Shown here: positions 20,465-29,250 of the stretch, one piece after another
How positions within the stretch are numbered: position 1 is the stretch's first letter
Layout: the number at the start of each line of letters is the position of its first letter
Assembly (NCBI RefSeq): GCF_001673405.1
Contig: NZ_LZLV01000095.1
Location: forward strand, 1-64,000
Direction of reading: 5' to 3'
DNA from: Mycobacterium sp. 1245111.1
GTDB taxonomy: Bacteria > Actinomycetota > Actinomycetes > Mycobacteriales > Mycobacteriaceae
DNA: 64,000 nt
Made by a program: the position numbers and the translations under genes
The notes under the pieces: model-generated
Told to the model about the DNA's origin: nothing
Database searches by the model: none
Seen by the model: only the letters and a program-made list of their open reading frames with translations

Positions 20465-21195
20465 GGCGCTACCCCCGACAATCACGTGCCTGCGCTGTGC
20501 TGCTGGCGGCCGCCATCGGCACACTGCCGGGATGCGCGCACTCGATCGACGGCACACCGGTGGCATCGTCAGATGTTGCGATGCCGCCGTCGATGCTGCC
20601 CGCACCGAAAGCTCCACCGCCGCAACAACGGCGCTACTTCGACATCAGTCAGCTCAGCAAGTTGCAAGACCAGTTTCCGCCAGGATTCGACCGCGTCCAA
20701 AACAGCACTATCGCGCCTCTGGGGGAGGACGCGGAGAAGTTCTTCGCCGTCGGTGTGGGTGACATCGTCAAGGTCGACCCTCCGTTGTGCCGGTCTGTGC
20801 TGCAGCCGGTGCGAGCACCCGAGGATGCGCAGTACACCATGATCGGTGGGATCGGCCGAGGAGCGATCCTGGTCGGGGCCGTGAGTTCGCCTACGCCGCT
20901 TGGCAAAGCGGTAGTCCCCAAAGGCTGCGAGCAGGTCTCGTTGACCCAGCGAGTTGGCGGTCGGCTGGTGGTCTCGTCGGTCACGCGTCAACCCGGTCCC
21001 GCGATCGATGGCATCGTCACCACCGAATCGATCGCAGTCGCCGCGCAGGGTGCAACCAAGTCCTATGTCTTCGCGGCGTTTCTCAGCGACACGGTGGCCG
21101 TCACGTCGGAGGGCATTCTTCCCGGTGACCCGGCTGCGGAAGACCTCCTGAGCGGCATGCTGGTCAAGGCCGTCAACGCGCTGCGGGCGCCCTAG
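20461..21195 (+). CDS. DUF5642-like lipoprotein
   Basis: A 244-residue protein starting at a GTG that overlaps the upstream TGA. A short signal peptide (RACAVLLAAAIGTLPGC) gives a lipobox cysteine near residue 25, followed by a Pro-rich stretch. The sensor-like domain (FDISQLSKLQDQFPPGFDRV; conserved pairs PPLCRSVLQP and KGCEQVSL) looks like the DUF5642 group of mycobacterial lipoproteins. It probably sits outside the membrane with the S53 peptidase. Ligand and role unknown. Confidence 0.8.
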   Translation: MRRYPRQSRACAVLLAAAIGTLPGCAHSIDGTPVASSDVAMPPSMLPAPKAPPPQQRRYFDISQLSKLQDQFPPGFDRVQNSTIAPLGEDAEKFFAVGVGDIVKVDPPLCRSVLQPVRAPEDAQYTMIGGIGRGAILVGAVSSPTPLGKAVVPKGCEQVSLTQRVGGRLVVSSVTRQPGPAIDGIVTTESIAVAAQGATKSYVFAAFLSDTVAVTSEGILPGDPAAEDLLSGMLVKAVNALRAP

Positions 21196-22001
21196 TGGAG
21201 CCACCCGCGCACTTCACCCTGAGCCAGAGCGGCGAATTCGAGCCGACTCCGTTCGCTGGCAGCCACTGGGGGGACGACCACCTCAATGGACCGGCTGTCG
21301 TCGGTCTGGCCGCACAAAACCTTGAAAGCTACTGCGGATCACCTGATTTCATGCCGGCCCGGCTGACGGTCGATCTGTTCCGGGCGGCGCGAAACGTCGC
21401 GACCTCGGTGGACGTCCGGATGGTGCGTGACGGCAGGCGGGTGCGCAGTGCGGAGTGCGATGTCGCACAAGAGGGGCGCTTGGTCGCCCGCGCCACCCTG
21501 CTGCAATACCGTCGGTCGTCCGCACCGCCGGGACGTTTATGGAGCGTGCCGACGACGATTCCCTTCCCGCCACGATCGCACGGGGTACAGACCGCGGTTG
21601 ACAGCGATGCGGGAGATTGGAGTCGCTCACCCGGCGATCATCAGAACGACTCCCGAAAACGCTTCTACAACAGTGCTATTGACATCGTATCGGGCCAGTC
21701 GAATTCCCCGTTCGTCCGCGCCGTCATGGTTGCCGAGGCAACCAGTCTGGTGACTAACCTCGGCACCCAAGGGATTGGCTACATCAACGGCGACCTGACG
21801 GTCGGATTGGCTCGGCTGCCAATCGGGGAATGGATTGGCGTGCAAGCTGATTCACACTGGGCTAACGATGGGGTGGCGGTCGGCACGGCGACGCTCTTCG
21901 ATCAGTCCGGCGCGTTCGGATCGGGCATGACGACCGCGGTCGCGAATCCGGCAGCCCAGATCGATTTCGCGAATGACCAGTTCCCGCTGAAGATTCCGTA
22001 G
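21195..22001 (+). CDS. Acyl-CoA thioesterase-like (double hotdog) protein
   Basis: A 268-residue protein. The GTG start shares one base with the preceding TAG. The pattern F-x-P-T-P-F-A-G-S-H-W (residues about 16-26), the long helix region VVGLAAQNLE and MPARLTVDLFRAARN followed by strands fit TesB-type double-hotdog thioesterases common in mycobacterial lipid metabolism. No signal peptide, so probably cytoplasmic. It is last in the S53 operon by overlap, though its biochemical link to the exported proteins is unclear. Confidence 0.75.
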   Translation: MEPPAHFTLSQSGEFEPTPFAGSHWGDDHLNGPAVVGLAAQNLESYCGSPDFMPARLTVDLFRAARNVATSVDVRMVRDGRRVRSAECDVAQEGRLVARATLLQYRRSSAPPGRLWSVPTTIPFPPRSHGVQTAVDSDAGDWSRSPGDHQNDSRKRFYNSAIDIVSGQSNSPFVRAVMVAEATSLVTNLGTQGIGYINGDLTVGLARLPIGEWIGVQADSHWANDGVAVGTATLFDQSGAFGSGMTTAVANPAAQIDFANDQFPLKIP

Positions 22002-22031
22002 AGCGGCGGGTTTGTGTTGTAGGAGGGTGCA

Positions 22032-22508
22032 ATGACCGGACAGCGAATAGCGTTCAACCATGTCGGGCTGTGCGTCGCCGACACCGCCCGGTCGCGCCGG
22101 TTCTACGAGGGCCTGCTGGGTTTCACGTTCTGGTGGGAGCTTGCGCCGCCCGACGAGAGCACCGGACAGTTGCTGCAACTGGGCAAGCCGATCGGATTGC
22201 ACGCGACATACCTCGTTCGAGATGGCCTGGTGCTGGAGTTGCTCGCCTACTCCCATCGTGTGCTGCGCGCGGGATCGGATCGGGTGATGGACCAGATCGG
22301 GCTCACCCACCTGTCGTTGTCGGTGTCCGACCTTGCCGCGGTGCTCACTGCGGTGGATCGTTATGGCGGGTCGGTAATCGAGGAATCGGTGTCCGATCAG
22401 TCGGCGATGATTCGCGATCCAGACGGCCAGTTGCTGGAATTGCTGGCGGACTCGTGGCTGGCGGTGTTGCCGCCGCGGCCTGCGGTCGTTGAGGATGCAA
22501 CGATCTAG
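22032..22508 (+). CDS. VOC superfamily (glyoxalase/dioxygenase-fold) protein
   Basis: A 158-residue protein with two beta-alpha-beta-beta-beta units: FNHVGLCVADTARSRRFYEGLLGF at residues about 6-29 and the second around LTHLSLSVSDLAAVLTAV. Candidate metal ligands are His in FNHVG, Glu in VLELLAY, His in LTHLS and Glu in LLELLADS. VOC members include glyoxalase I, epimerases and ring-cleaving dioxygenases; the substrate cannot be told. AGGAGG lies upstream of the ATG. Confidence 0.87.
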   Translation: MTGQRIAFNHVGLCVADTARSRRFYEGLLGFTFWWELAPPDESTGQLLQLGKPIGLHATYLVRDGLVLELLAYSHRVLRAGSDRVMDQIGLTHLSLSVSDLAAVLTAVDRYGGSVIEESVSDQSAMIRDPDGQLLELLADSWLAVLPPRPAVVEDATI

Positions 22509-22520
22509 GCCGACGCCTGC

Positions 22521-22895
22521 TTACTTCGACGTGTTCAATTCGACTGCGGCGCGAATGAGTTCCTTCAATGCTTCATCGTTGATCGTGTCATGTTCATGAA
22601 TATCGATGGCGCGCCGCGTATTTCCGTCCAGGCTGGAGTTGAAAAGTCTTGCCGGATCATCGAGAGAAGCACCCTTGGCGAAGGTCATTTTCACGACGCT
22701 TTTGTAAGTCTCTCCGGTGCATAGCATCCCGTCGTGATACCAGACGGGTACGCCGCGCCACTTCCAATCTTCGGTCACATCCGGATCGACCTCTTTGATG
22801 AGCTTTCTGATCCGTGCGAGCGTCTCGCCCCGCCAGTCGTCGAGCTCTGCGATACGGGCATCAATCCGCTGCGCGGCGGACTTGCCTTCCGTCAT
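22521..22895 (-). CDS. DUF1801 / YdhG-like protein
   Basis: A 124-residue single-domain protein. The family blocks RIRKLIKEVDPDVTEDWKWRGVPVWYHDGMLC (around residues 25-56), KMTFAKGASL and ALKELIRAAVELN fit the DUF1801 fold, related to frataxin-like/YdhG proteins of unknown function. It is convergent with the VOC gene and separated from it by only 12 bp. Confidence 0.85.
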   Translation of the reverse strand: MTEGKSAAQRIDARIAELDDWRGETLARIRKLIKEVDPDVTEDWKWRGVPVWYHDGMLCTGETYKSVVKMTFAKGASLDDPARLFNSSLDGNTRRAIDIHEHDTINDEALKELIRAAVELNTSK

Positions 22896-23057
22896 CTCGC
22901 CATCACCTTCTTGTCAAACATGCTGTCGTGCAACGGTGATTGGTAGACCCCGAAAATCACGACGCGAGCTGAACGAACATTAGCACCGGGTCGATAACGC
23001 TAGACTCGCGCCGGACGGAGCCCGAGGCCAGGCAACAAGACCGGCGCGGCTCTGACG

Positions 23058-23933
23058 CTATTGGCCGCGAGCGACAATCACCGGCGTCCGTGACGCATGG
23101 GCTACCGCGGAGCTGACGGAGCCGAGGGCCATACCGGCGAACCCACCACGGCCGTGGCTGCCGACGACGACGAGCTGGGCGGTCGCCGAAAGGTTGAGCA
23201 AGTGTGTGGCGGGCCGATCGTCCATGACTACCCGCTGAACGTGGACGCCGGGATAGCGCTGCTGATAGCCGGCCAAGCGCTCAGTCAACATGTCGCCAAC
23301 ACCGGCGAGGCCCTCCGAATACCTCGTGTTGAGAACCTCGGACATATCGGAGTCACTTGCAGCGTGAAGTACCACCAATTCAACTCCGCGCATGGATGCT
23401 TCCTCGAAAGCGATTTCAGCCGCGGCTGCCGACCCGGCCGATCCATCGAAGCCCAGTAGCACCGGCGCGCGCTTGGCCTGGGCGTACAAAGAAGCGTCGC
23501 GATCAAGTACGGCGACCGGACAGTGAGAGTGGTGGATCAGGGCATTGCTGACCGATCCCAAAAGCAGCCGGCGCAATGCGCCCCGCCCGCGAGCGCCAAC
23601 GACAACCATGTCCGCATCTTTCGACATGTCGACAAGCGCCGAAGCGGGCCGAGAGAAAAACACCTGGCGCCGGACATCGGTTGGCGCCTCGGCTTTCATG
23701 AAGTCCTTGATGGTGGTAACCGCGTCGTCGAGGATTGCGTCGGCATCGGTTTCGTAGCGTTCACGTAGCTCCGAGTTGGTCCACCCCGGCGACGGCATCG
23801 CAATGGCTTGCACTAGCGTGAGCCGCCCTTTGCGCATAGCTGCTTCGTACGCCGCCCACCGGATCGCAACATCGGCATCACCCGATCCGTCGACGCCCAC
23901 GACGACACCGTAATGCTTTTCCGTGCTCGACAT
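23058..23933 (-). CDS. Universal stress protein, two USP domains
   Basis: A 291-residue tandem USP protein. Domain 1 starts with [17 protein letters not shown] and has the ATP-binding [17 protein letters not shown] (G-2x-G-9x-G-S type). Domain 2 starts with [11 protein letters not shown] and has [17 protein letters not shown]. In M. tuberculosis two-domain USPs of this type are induced by DosR in hypoxia and nitric oxide. A DosR-box-like sequence at 24024-24037 lies about 95 bp upstream. It is one of seven USP loci in this 13-kb island. Confidence 0.92.
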   Translation of the reverse strand: MSSTEKHYGVVVGVDGSGDADVAIRWAAYEAAMRKGRLTLVQAIAMPSPGWTNSELRERYETDADAILDDAVTTIKDFMKAEAPTDVRRQVFFSRPASALVDMSKDADMVVVGARGRGALRRLLLGSVSNALIHHSHCPVAVLDRDASLYAQAKRAPVLLGFDGSAGSAAAAEIAFEEASMRGVELVVLHAASDSDMSEVLNTRYSEGLAGVGDMLTERLAGYQQRYPGVHVQRVVMDDRPATHLLNLSATAQLVVVGSHGRGGFAGMALGSVSSAVAHASRTPVIVARGQ

Positions 23934-24023
23934 TTCGTTTCCTTACCTCGCATGGGAGTTCCCTCAGCGTGGGCGCTTATGTGCTCTGACAGCCACGGTA
24001 GGAGCTGCTTCCGCAACGACGCA

Positions 24024-24037
24024 GAGTCATTAGTCAC
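24024..24037. promoter_or_regulatory. DosR-box-like site upstream of USP 23058
   Basis: GAGTCATTAGTCAC matches the DosR core GGGACTWWAGTCCC at 10 of 14 positions. It sits between the USP start (23933) and the end of the sensor kinase gene. Confidence 0.4.
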
Positions 24038-24108
24038 CGACTCGGCAGGCATACGGCCTCCATGCGCGAAGCTCGGGTGGCGCCATTTTGATAGTCGAAC
24101 GACGCCGT

Positions 24109-25821
24109 CTATAAGTCGATGAGCGGCGCCGTCCACCGGATCGCGGTTCCACCCTCTGCCGGTGTGCCGATAGTGCAGACTCCGCCTACCTGCTCGGCAC
24201 GTCGATGCATGTTCGCCAAACCGCTTCTTCGGTGGTTCGCTGCTGGGATTCCGCAGCCGTCATCGACAACATCGATGCAAAGTTCATCGGCGACTGCTAT
24301 CTCGATGTTCAGATGCATCGCGCCAGAATGCCGAACAGCATTGCTGACAGCCTCCGCGACAACGGCTTCCGCGTGCTGGGCCAATTGGGAACCGACAGCG
24401 GTCATAGGGCCTGACATATGCAGCGAGGTGGTGATGCTGCGATTCTCGGCCAGATCGGCGACGGTGTCCTGAATTCTCCTGCGGAATCCGCCGTCACTGG
24501 TACTCGAGGATTGCAAGTCAAAGATCGTGTTGCGGATGTCCTCGATGGTGCTCTGTAGATCGTCGATTGTGCGATTGAGACGTGCTACCAGATCGGGGTC
24601 TCGGGTGCGCGCTATGGTGCCCTGGACGTCGAGGCCGATCGCGAACAGACGTTGGATGACGTAGTCGTGGAGATCGTGGGCAATTCGTTCACGATCTGCC
24701 AGGACCGATAGCTCGCGAGCGTTCTCGCTGTTGCCCGCCAGAGCCAGTGCCAGAGCGGCCTGACTCGCGAAGTCACCCACCAAATCGAGATAGCTTGAGT
24801 CGAAGGGCATCTCGTCGGTGCTGCGTGCGACAGCGATGACCCCTTTGACCGTTCGTTCGTATAGCAATGGCATGACGATGGCCGAGCGTTCACCGGCGTC
24901 GGTGAACGCCTGAATGGGATAACGAAAGGATTCCGTGATCAGTGGCGATCCGGTGCGAAAAACGTGGCCCGTAGTCGACCCGTCGACGGGCACCTCCTGA
25001 CCGATAACCTCGCCGGCGTGCACCCCGACCGCCGCGGACACGATGAGCGTCTCAATTTCCTCGGGCGGCAGGTCGGAATCGGAGGGGGTGAGCACAATCG
25101 CTTGCTCGGCGCGCGTCAGCTTTTGTAACTGCGCTGCGATCAGCTGTAGGGGCAATTGCGTTGAGTCAGAACCCAACAGAAGCTCGGTAATAACGCCACG
25201 GCTGGCTTCCAACCAGTCCGCCCGCCGCACACTGTGTTCCAAGAGGTGAGCATTATCGATGGCCACCGCTGCTGCAGACGCGAACACACGCACCGCAACC
25301 TCGTGCGACTCGCTGAACGTCCATCCCGGCCGGTCGTCGGTCAGATACAGGGCACCACAAGCCTGGCCTCGGATCACAATCGGAAGACCCAGGAAGGCGC
25401 GCATACGGGGGTAGCCTTCGGGGAGCCCAACCGCTGCCGGGTGTGCGGTGAGATCCTCCAGGCGAAGGGGCGATAACTGGTCCAGTACTACGCCGATAAG
25501 GCCCTTGCCGGTCGGCGGACTATCGCTATCCGCGATTGATTCCGTACTCATTCCCATATGGACGAATGAGGTCAGCCTGCCATCGGGGTCGCGTGTCGCT
25601 AGCGCGCCATAGCGGCACCCGGTCAGTTCCATTGCCTCCGCTACAACGCTCTGCAGCGTCGGGTCGACATCGAGACGAGAGCCGATTCTTGCTATCGCCT
25701 GCAGCACCCGCTCGGTCTGTTCGGTCGATTCCAGGAGCTTGTCGAGACTGTCGGGAAGCTGGCCGGTCATCTTCCGTTGGCGTGCCTCGGCAGGCGACAC
25801 TTCGCTCTCGCTACTACTCAC
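24109..25821 (-). CDS. GAF-domain sensor histidine kinase, DevS/DosT-like, heme His replaced
   Basis: A 570-residue protein with two GAF domains (about residues 45-195 and 215-365) and a HisKA_3/HATPase_c core. The phosphoacceptor is His385 in RERIAHDLHDYVIQRLF, followed by an N box (AEAVSNAVRHSG) and a G1 box (VVDDGCGIPAAN). It aligns with DosS/DosT, but the segment that supplies their proximal heme ligand, HPxSVGFPxxHPPM, reads HPAAVGLPEGYPRM. The outer His127 is kept and the ligand position is Tyr137. It probably feeds DevR or another NarL-type regulator, with a different or absent cofactor. No response regulator gene is adjacent. Confidence 0.9.
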   Translation of the reverse strand: MSSSESEVSPAEARQRKMTGQLPDSLDKLLESTEQTERVLQAIARIGSRLDVDPTLQSVVAEAMELTGCRYGALATRDPDGRLTSFVHMGMSTESIADSDSPPTGKGLIGVVLDQLSPLRLEDLTAHPAAVGLPEGYPRMRAFLGLPIVIRGQACGALYLTDDRPGWTFSESHEVAVRVFASAAAVAIDNAHLLEHSVRRADWLEASRGVITELLLGSDSTQLPLQLIAAQLQKLTRAEQAIVLTPSDSDLPPEEIETLIVSAAVGVHAGEVIGQEVPVDGSTTGHVFRTGSPLITESFRYPIQAFTDAGERSAIVMPLLYERTVKGVIAVARSTDEMPFDSSYLDLVGDFASQAALALALAGNSENARELSVLADRERIAHDLHDYVIQRLFAIGLDVQGTIARTRDPDLVARLNRTIDDLQSTIEDIRNTIFDLQSSSTSDGGFRRRIQDTVADLAENRSITTSLHMSGPMTAVGSQLAQHAEAVVAEAVSNAVRHSGAMHLNIEIAVADELCIDVVDDGCGIPAANHRRSGLANMHRRAEQVGGVCTIGTPAEGGTAIRWTAPLIDL

Positions 25822-25953
25822 CGGCTTACAACCTCCGCGGCCCCCGTCGCTGGCAGCATTTTACGCCCGGAAAGGGGCGCAATGCCGAACACCGGCACAT
25901 CTTTGGAGAGTGGCAGCAGGCCCGGCCGCAAGGCTGAAAGCAGCGGCTCCGGC

Positions 25954-26290
25954 TAATGCAAGTCGAGTAGCCAACGCTGGTCGACCCGTCGGGCGGTGAG
26001 CACATGAGCTTCGCGCGACCGGACAGGCGCCGGTGCGCCGAATCTGCGCGCCCTGCTGCCCACCTCCAACAGCTCCACTTGTTTGGACAACCCGATGAGC
26101 CCCACAGCAGGACGCGCAGTCAGCAGTTCGGTGTCAATGTCAATCGCGTGACTGTCCGACGCGCTGTCGTTGGGAAAGCTTCAACGCCTCGTCAAGGATT
26201 CGGCGCCCTGCGACTTCCTGCCTTATTCCTGCCACGTTGGGAAGATCCGTCGACACCGACCACTACACCCTTGCGGATGGATGCCGCCAT
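25954..26290 (-). pseudogene. Degenerate universal stress protein gene
   Basis: On the minus strand an ATG at 26290 with AAGGAG six bases upstream begins [17 protein letters not shown], a perfect USP start, but the frame then leaves USP similarity and stops soon after. In another frame around 26150-26050, DTELLTARPAVGLIGLSK and QVELLEVGSRAR match the middle of a USP domain (the region before the Gly-rich ATP loop), ending at a TAG at 25954. Deletions and at least one frameshift have therefore destroyed the gene. The similarity is by eye only. Confidence 0.6.
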
Positions 26291-26468
26291 TTCGATCTCC
26301 TTCGCTTTCCGATGGACGTTAGCCGTCCCCGATGCGGCCGCTCGTGATGCATTAGTCCTTCATCCGAGGGACGTCGGACTCTCCTAGGCGACGGATGCTT
26401 AAAGCGCTTCGTTCCAGGGCTTTTCAGGAGGTATTTGGCCATTCGCGCGCTCACGCCATCGGCAGCGA

Positions 26469-26482
26469 GGGCCTAACGGCCC
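26469..26482. promoter_or_regulatory. DosR-box-like palindrome upstream of the nitroreductase gene
   Basis: GGGCCTAACGGCCC is flanked by A and T so that a 16-base inverted repeat AGGGCC-TAAC-GGCCCT results. It matches the DosR core at 11 of 14 positions, with symmetric C/G changes. It ends 61 bp before the GTG start. DosR control is expected because acg (Rv2032) is a DosR gene. Confidence 0.5.
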
Positions 26483-26543
26483 TAGTGGTGTGCGAGAGGA
26501 GCGGTAACGTCCAACGGACAGCGTGGAATTGGGAGGGTTGATC

Positions 26544-27524
26544 GTGTCAGATCAGGTGCCGAGCGCCACGGTCGTCAAGAACGCGTTGAGTGTGGCATCC
26601 CGCGCACCCTCGATACACAACAGCCAGCCCTGGCAGTGGGTGTTCGAGCGGCAAGCGCTGCAGCTGTACGTCGACCGGCGCCGGCTTGTCCCATTCGCAG
26701 ACCGATCCGGTCGCGAGGCGATTATGAGTTGTGGCGCAATGCTCGATCATGCACGGGTCGCTATGGAGGCCGCTGGCTGGGAGGCGACAATCGAACGATT
26801 GCCCGACCGCCATAACCGGGATCATCTGGCAACACTGGTATTTCGACCGCTTGATTCTGTCACCGACGAGCAACGCAACCGCGCCGAAGCCATCTTGGAG
26901 CGCCGCACCGACCGGCTTCCCTTCCGTCAGCCCGCCCATTGGATGCGGTTTCTGGCCGTCCTGGTGAAGTCGATCGAAGACGGCGTCGTCGGGCTGGACG
27001 AAATCTCTGATGAAGCGCGGCCCCGCCTTGCCCGAGCGTCCCGCCTTACCTCAGAGTTGCGTCAGGACGACACGTCCTATGAGATCGAACTACGCTGTTG
27101 GACAGCGCCGTTCGCGCTCTATGAGGGGATACCGCCAGACGACCTCGCGACCGCATCCGAAGCTGCGCGGGTCGACGTCAGAAGAGACTTTCCCACCGTC
27201 ACCACGGTCGATCGACGTCGACATGATGGCGTGGACTCGTCGCGGATCTTGGCCGTGTCAACTGCGGACGATTCCCGAATGTCGGTATTGCGCAGCGGGG
27301 AGGCACTGTCCAGAGTGCTTTTGGAGTGCACGACCGAAGGGATGGCGACCTGCACTCTTACCCACATGATCGAGCTCGATGAAAGCCGCGATATCGTTCG
27401 AGGTCTGATCGCCCGGGACGGCGAGCCGCAGGCACTGATCCGGGTTGGCATCTCGTTACCGATGGAACCATTGCCGGCTCCGACGCCGCGGCTGCCTTTG
27501 GCCGAGGTGCTGCACATACGGTGA
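26544..27524 (+). CDS. Acg-family NAD(P)H nitroreductase-like protein
   Basis: About 326 residues. SVASRAPSIHNSQPWQWVFE near residue 10 is the hallmark of the Acg subfamily (M. tuberculosis Rv2032, Rv3127 and Rv3131), distant members of the flavin nitroreductase fold. Acg proteins bind FMN, but in M. tuberculosis Acg a lid is reported to block enzyme activity and flavin storage has been suggested. The GTG at 26544 is preceded by GGGAGGG at 6 bp and is chosen over GTG 26523. A DosR-like box lies upstream. Confidence 0.88.
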   Translation: MSDQVPSATVVKNALSVASRAPSIHNSQPWQWVFERQALQLYVDRRRLVPFADRSGREAIMSCGAMLDHARVAMEAAGWEATIERLPDRHNRDHLATLVFRPLDSVTDEQRNRAEAILERRTDRLPFRQPAHWMRFLAVLVKSIEDGVVGLDEISDEARPRLARASRLTSELRQDDTSYEIELRCWTAPFALYEGIPPDDLATASEAARVDVRRDFPTVTTVDRRRHDGVDSSRILAVSTADDSRMSVLRSGEALSRVLLECTTEGMATCTLTHMIELDESRDIVRGLIARDGEPQALIRVGISLPMEPLPAPTPRLPLAEVLHIR

Positions 27525-27548
27525 CCGGCGCAGCGCTATAGGCTTCGA

Positions 27549-27562
27549 GGGCCGAAAGTCCT
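27549..27562. promoter_or_regulatory. DosR-box-like site upstream of the PPOX gene
   Basis: GGGCCGAAAGTCCT matches the DosR core at 11 of 14 positions and lies 58 bp before the ATG at 27621, a usual distance for an activator site overlapping the -35 region. Confidence 0.5.
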
Positions 27563-27620
27563 TTGCTTTGACGACATCCGCCGCTGTGGGTACGGCCTGG
27601 GCCACCCTAGCCTTTTTCAG

Positions 27621-28052
27621 ATGACGACTATCGAACCGGTCGCGATCTTATCAGCGAAAGAGAGTTGGGATCTGCTGAGCGGCGCGGCACTAGGCAGGCT
27701 CGTTACGAGTGTCGATGGCGAGCCCCAGATTTTCCCTGTCAACTTCGTCGTCCAGGATCGGACGGTGCTTTTCCGAACGGCGGAGGGTACCAAGCTGGTG
27801 AGTTCGGCGATCAACAACCGCGTCCTCTTCGAGGCTGACGATCATGGCGTCGACGAGGGTTGGAGTGTGATAGTGAGGGGTACGGCTCGAATGGTTCGCG
27901 GCGATGAGGAGATCCAGCGCGCCGACCGTGCGCAGTTATTGCCCTGGACCGCGACGTTGAAACAGCATTATGTCCGCGTGCTGCCGACGTCGGTCACCGG
28001 GCGACGGTTTCACTTCGGTCCCGAGCCCGAACGCGAATCTACCTTTGCCTGA
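27621..28052 (+). CDS. Pyridoxamine 5'-phosphate oxidase-like FMN protein
   Basis: A 143-residue split-barrel protein. SWDLLSGAALGRLVTSVDGEPQIFPVNFVV is the typical N-terminal barrel start and VLFRTAEGTKL the flavin phosphate-binding strand of the Pyridox_ox_2 group. Such small PPOX proteins bind FMN or F420 and reduce varied substrates; true PNP oxidase activity is unlikely at this length. Related genes (Rv3129-type) belong to the DosR regulon in M. tuberculosis. Confidence 0.85.
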   Translation: MTTIEPVAILSAKESWDLLSGAALGRLVTSVDGEPQIFPVNFVVQDRTVLFRTAEGTKLVSSAINNRVLFEADDHGVDEGWSVIVRGTARMVRGDEEIQRADRAQLLPWTATLKQHYVRVLPTSVTGRRFHFGPEPERESTFA

Positions 28053-28212
28053 GCCGCTTTACGGCGCAAACGTCAGCGGTCGGTCTGAAGTGGTTGAGGC
28101 ACAGTCTTTTTGTCCAAGCAGTGCGCCGTGACAAGCGGTGCCTGGGGCTACCGGTCCTCATCTGGACGCACCTCCTGGCGGCGTTGTTCGACGCCGCGCA
28201 CGTCGCTGCGGT

Positions 28213-28247
28213 GGGACCTACGGTCACCAGGTGAGGACTTATGGCCC
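28213..28247. promoter_or_regulatory. Tandem DosR-box-like sites in front of the devR operon
   Basis: GGGACCTACGGTCA (28213-28226, 9 of 14 to the core) and AGGACTTATGGCCC (28234-28247, 11 of 14) are centred 21 bp apart, two helical turns, and face the Rv3134c-like gene. Paired Dev boxes drive autoregulation of the operon in M. tuberculosis. The proximal box contains an in-frame ATG (28241), which argues that translation starts later, at 28331. Confidence 0.55.
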
Positions 28248-28330
28248 CAGAGAATCTTCCGCGTCAACCAATAGGGTTTTCGGAATACCGACGGCGCCGG
28301 CCCGCCGGTGCGGGGAGGCCACAGTTTCCG

Positions 28331-29179
28331 ATGGACGATCTACCTACACAGCCGACGGTGGTGGTCGGCATCGACGGCTCAGCGATGGCCCTGCGCGCCG
28401 CACTGTGGGCTGTCGATGAGGCTGTCAGCCGCGACATCCCGCTTCGGCTGGTCCATATTGTCGAAGACGACGATCTACAACGGGACCTGATTCCTTCCCA
28501 GCTGGCTAAGGCCGAACAGTCGATCGGCGGCGCCGTCAAGGCAATCGAGAACACGGGCAAGGCAGTGAAAGTTGAAACCGACGTCATGCGCGGACGACCA
28601 GCTGCGGCCTTGATCCGCCTTTCTCGGTTCGCGGAGATGATCTGCGTCGGCGCCGTCGGCGCAAATCACTTCCAGCATGGGCGGATCGGCTCGACTGCCG
28701 CGGCCTTGGCTGGCTCCGCCCACTGCGCCGTGGCCATCACCCACGGCCGCTCACCAGCTATCCATCCGAATGGGAATATCATCCTGGCCGCCACCGACGA
28801 CTCGCCGGACAACGGAGTACTGCTAGAGACTGCTGCGCACGAGGCGGCAATGCGGGGCGCACTCTTGCGGGTGATCACGTGTTGGCAACCCCCTCGCTCG
28901 GACCCCGCAGCCACCAGAAAAGGCGACCTGGAGATCCAAGCGCAGCTCGAACGTCGCCTGGCACGATGGCGAACTCGGTATCCAGATCTTCGGACGGAGG
29001 CCACCGCCGTGCATGGCCCCCTGTCCGGCTACCTCGCAAGGCACGCCGCGCAGGTGCAATTACTGATCGTGAGCGCGCGCGGCCCGGGTCATGTGCGCGA
29101 GGTCGTCGGGGCGCCCGGCCATGGCGCCCTGGCCAGCTCCGACTGTGTGGTTTTAGTCGTTGATCATCAGCATCTATGA
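28331..29179 (+). CDS. Universal stress protein, Rv3134c-like
   Basis: A 282-residue protein. Domain 1 ([35 protein letters not shown]) is close to M. tuberculosis Rv3134c, which heads the Rv3134c-devR-devS operon exactly as here. Domain 2 is degenerate ([17 protein letters not shown]; no full Gly loop), also a feature of that group. The ATG at 28331 is preferred because the longer ATG at 28241 lies inside a DosR-like box. However, AGGTGAGG sits before 28241, so a 312-residue form is possible. The devR start lies 71 bp downstream. Confidence 0.88.
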   Translation: MDDLPTQPTVVVGIDGSAMALRAALWAVDEAVSRDIPLRLVHIVEDDDLQRDLIPSQLAKAEQSIGGAVKAIENTGKAVKVETDVMRGRPAAALIRLSRFAEMICVGAVGANHFQHGRIGSTAAALAGSAHCAVAITHGRSPAIHPNGNIILAATDDSPDNGVLLETAAHEAAMRGALLRVITCWQPPRSDPAATRKGDLEIQAQLERRLARWRTRYPDLRTEATAVHGPLSGYLARHAAQVQLLIVSARGPGHVREVVGAPGHGALASSDCVVLVVDHQHL

Positions 29180-29250
29180 GGCACAGCGAGCATGATGAAC
29201 GTCGAGACCAAGAACCCAGCGCCGCAGACCGATGTCATGGAGGGTCCACC

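Larger units (their letters stand above)
25822..26543. other. Region between sensor kinase and nitroreductase genes
   Basis: This 720-bp stretch holds no intact gene. From left to right there is the kinase promoter side (25822-25953), the USP remnant (25954-26290), then about 250 bp that must carry the nitroreductase promoter. It includes a DosR-like palindrome at 26469-26482 and a weaker GGGACGTCGGACTC near 26370. Open frames on the plus strand here have no recognisable family. Confidence 0.6.

Noticed and set aside
26004..26387. 127-codon plus-strand frame upstream of the nitroreductase gene
   Set aside because: The opposite strand carries clear USP fragments, so this is a shadow of a pseudogene.
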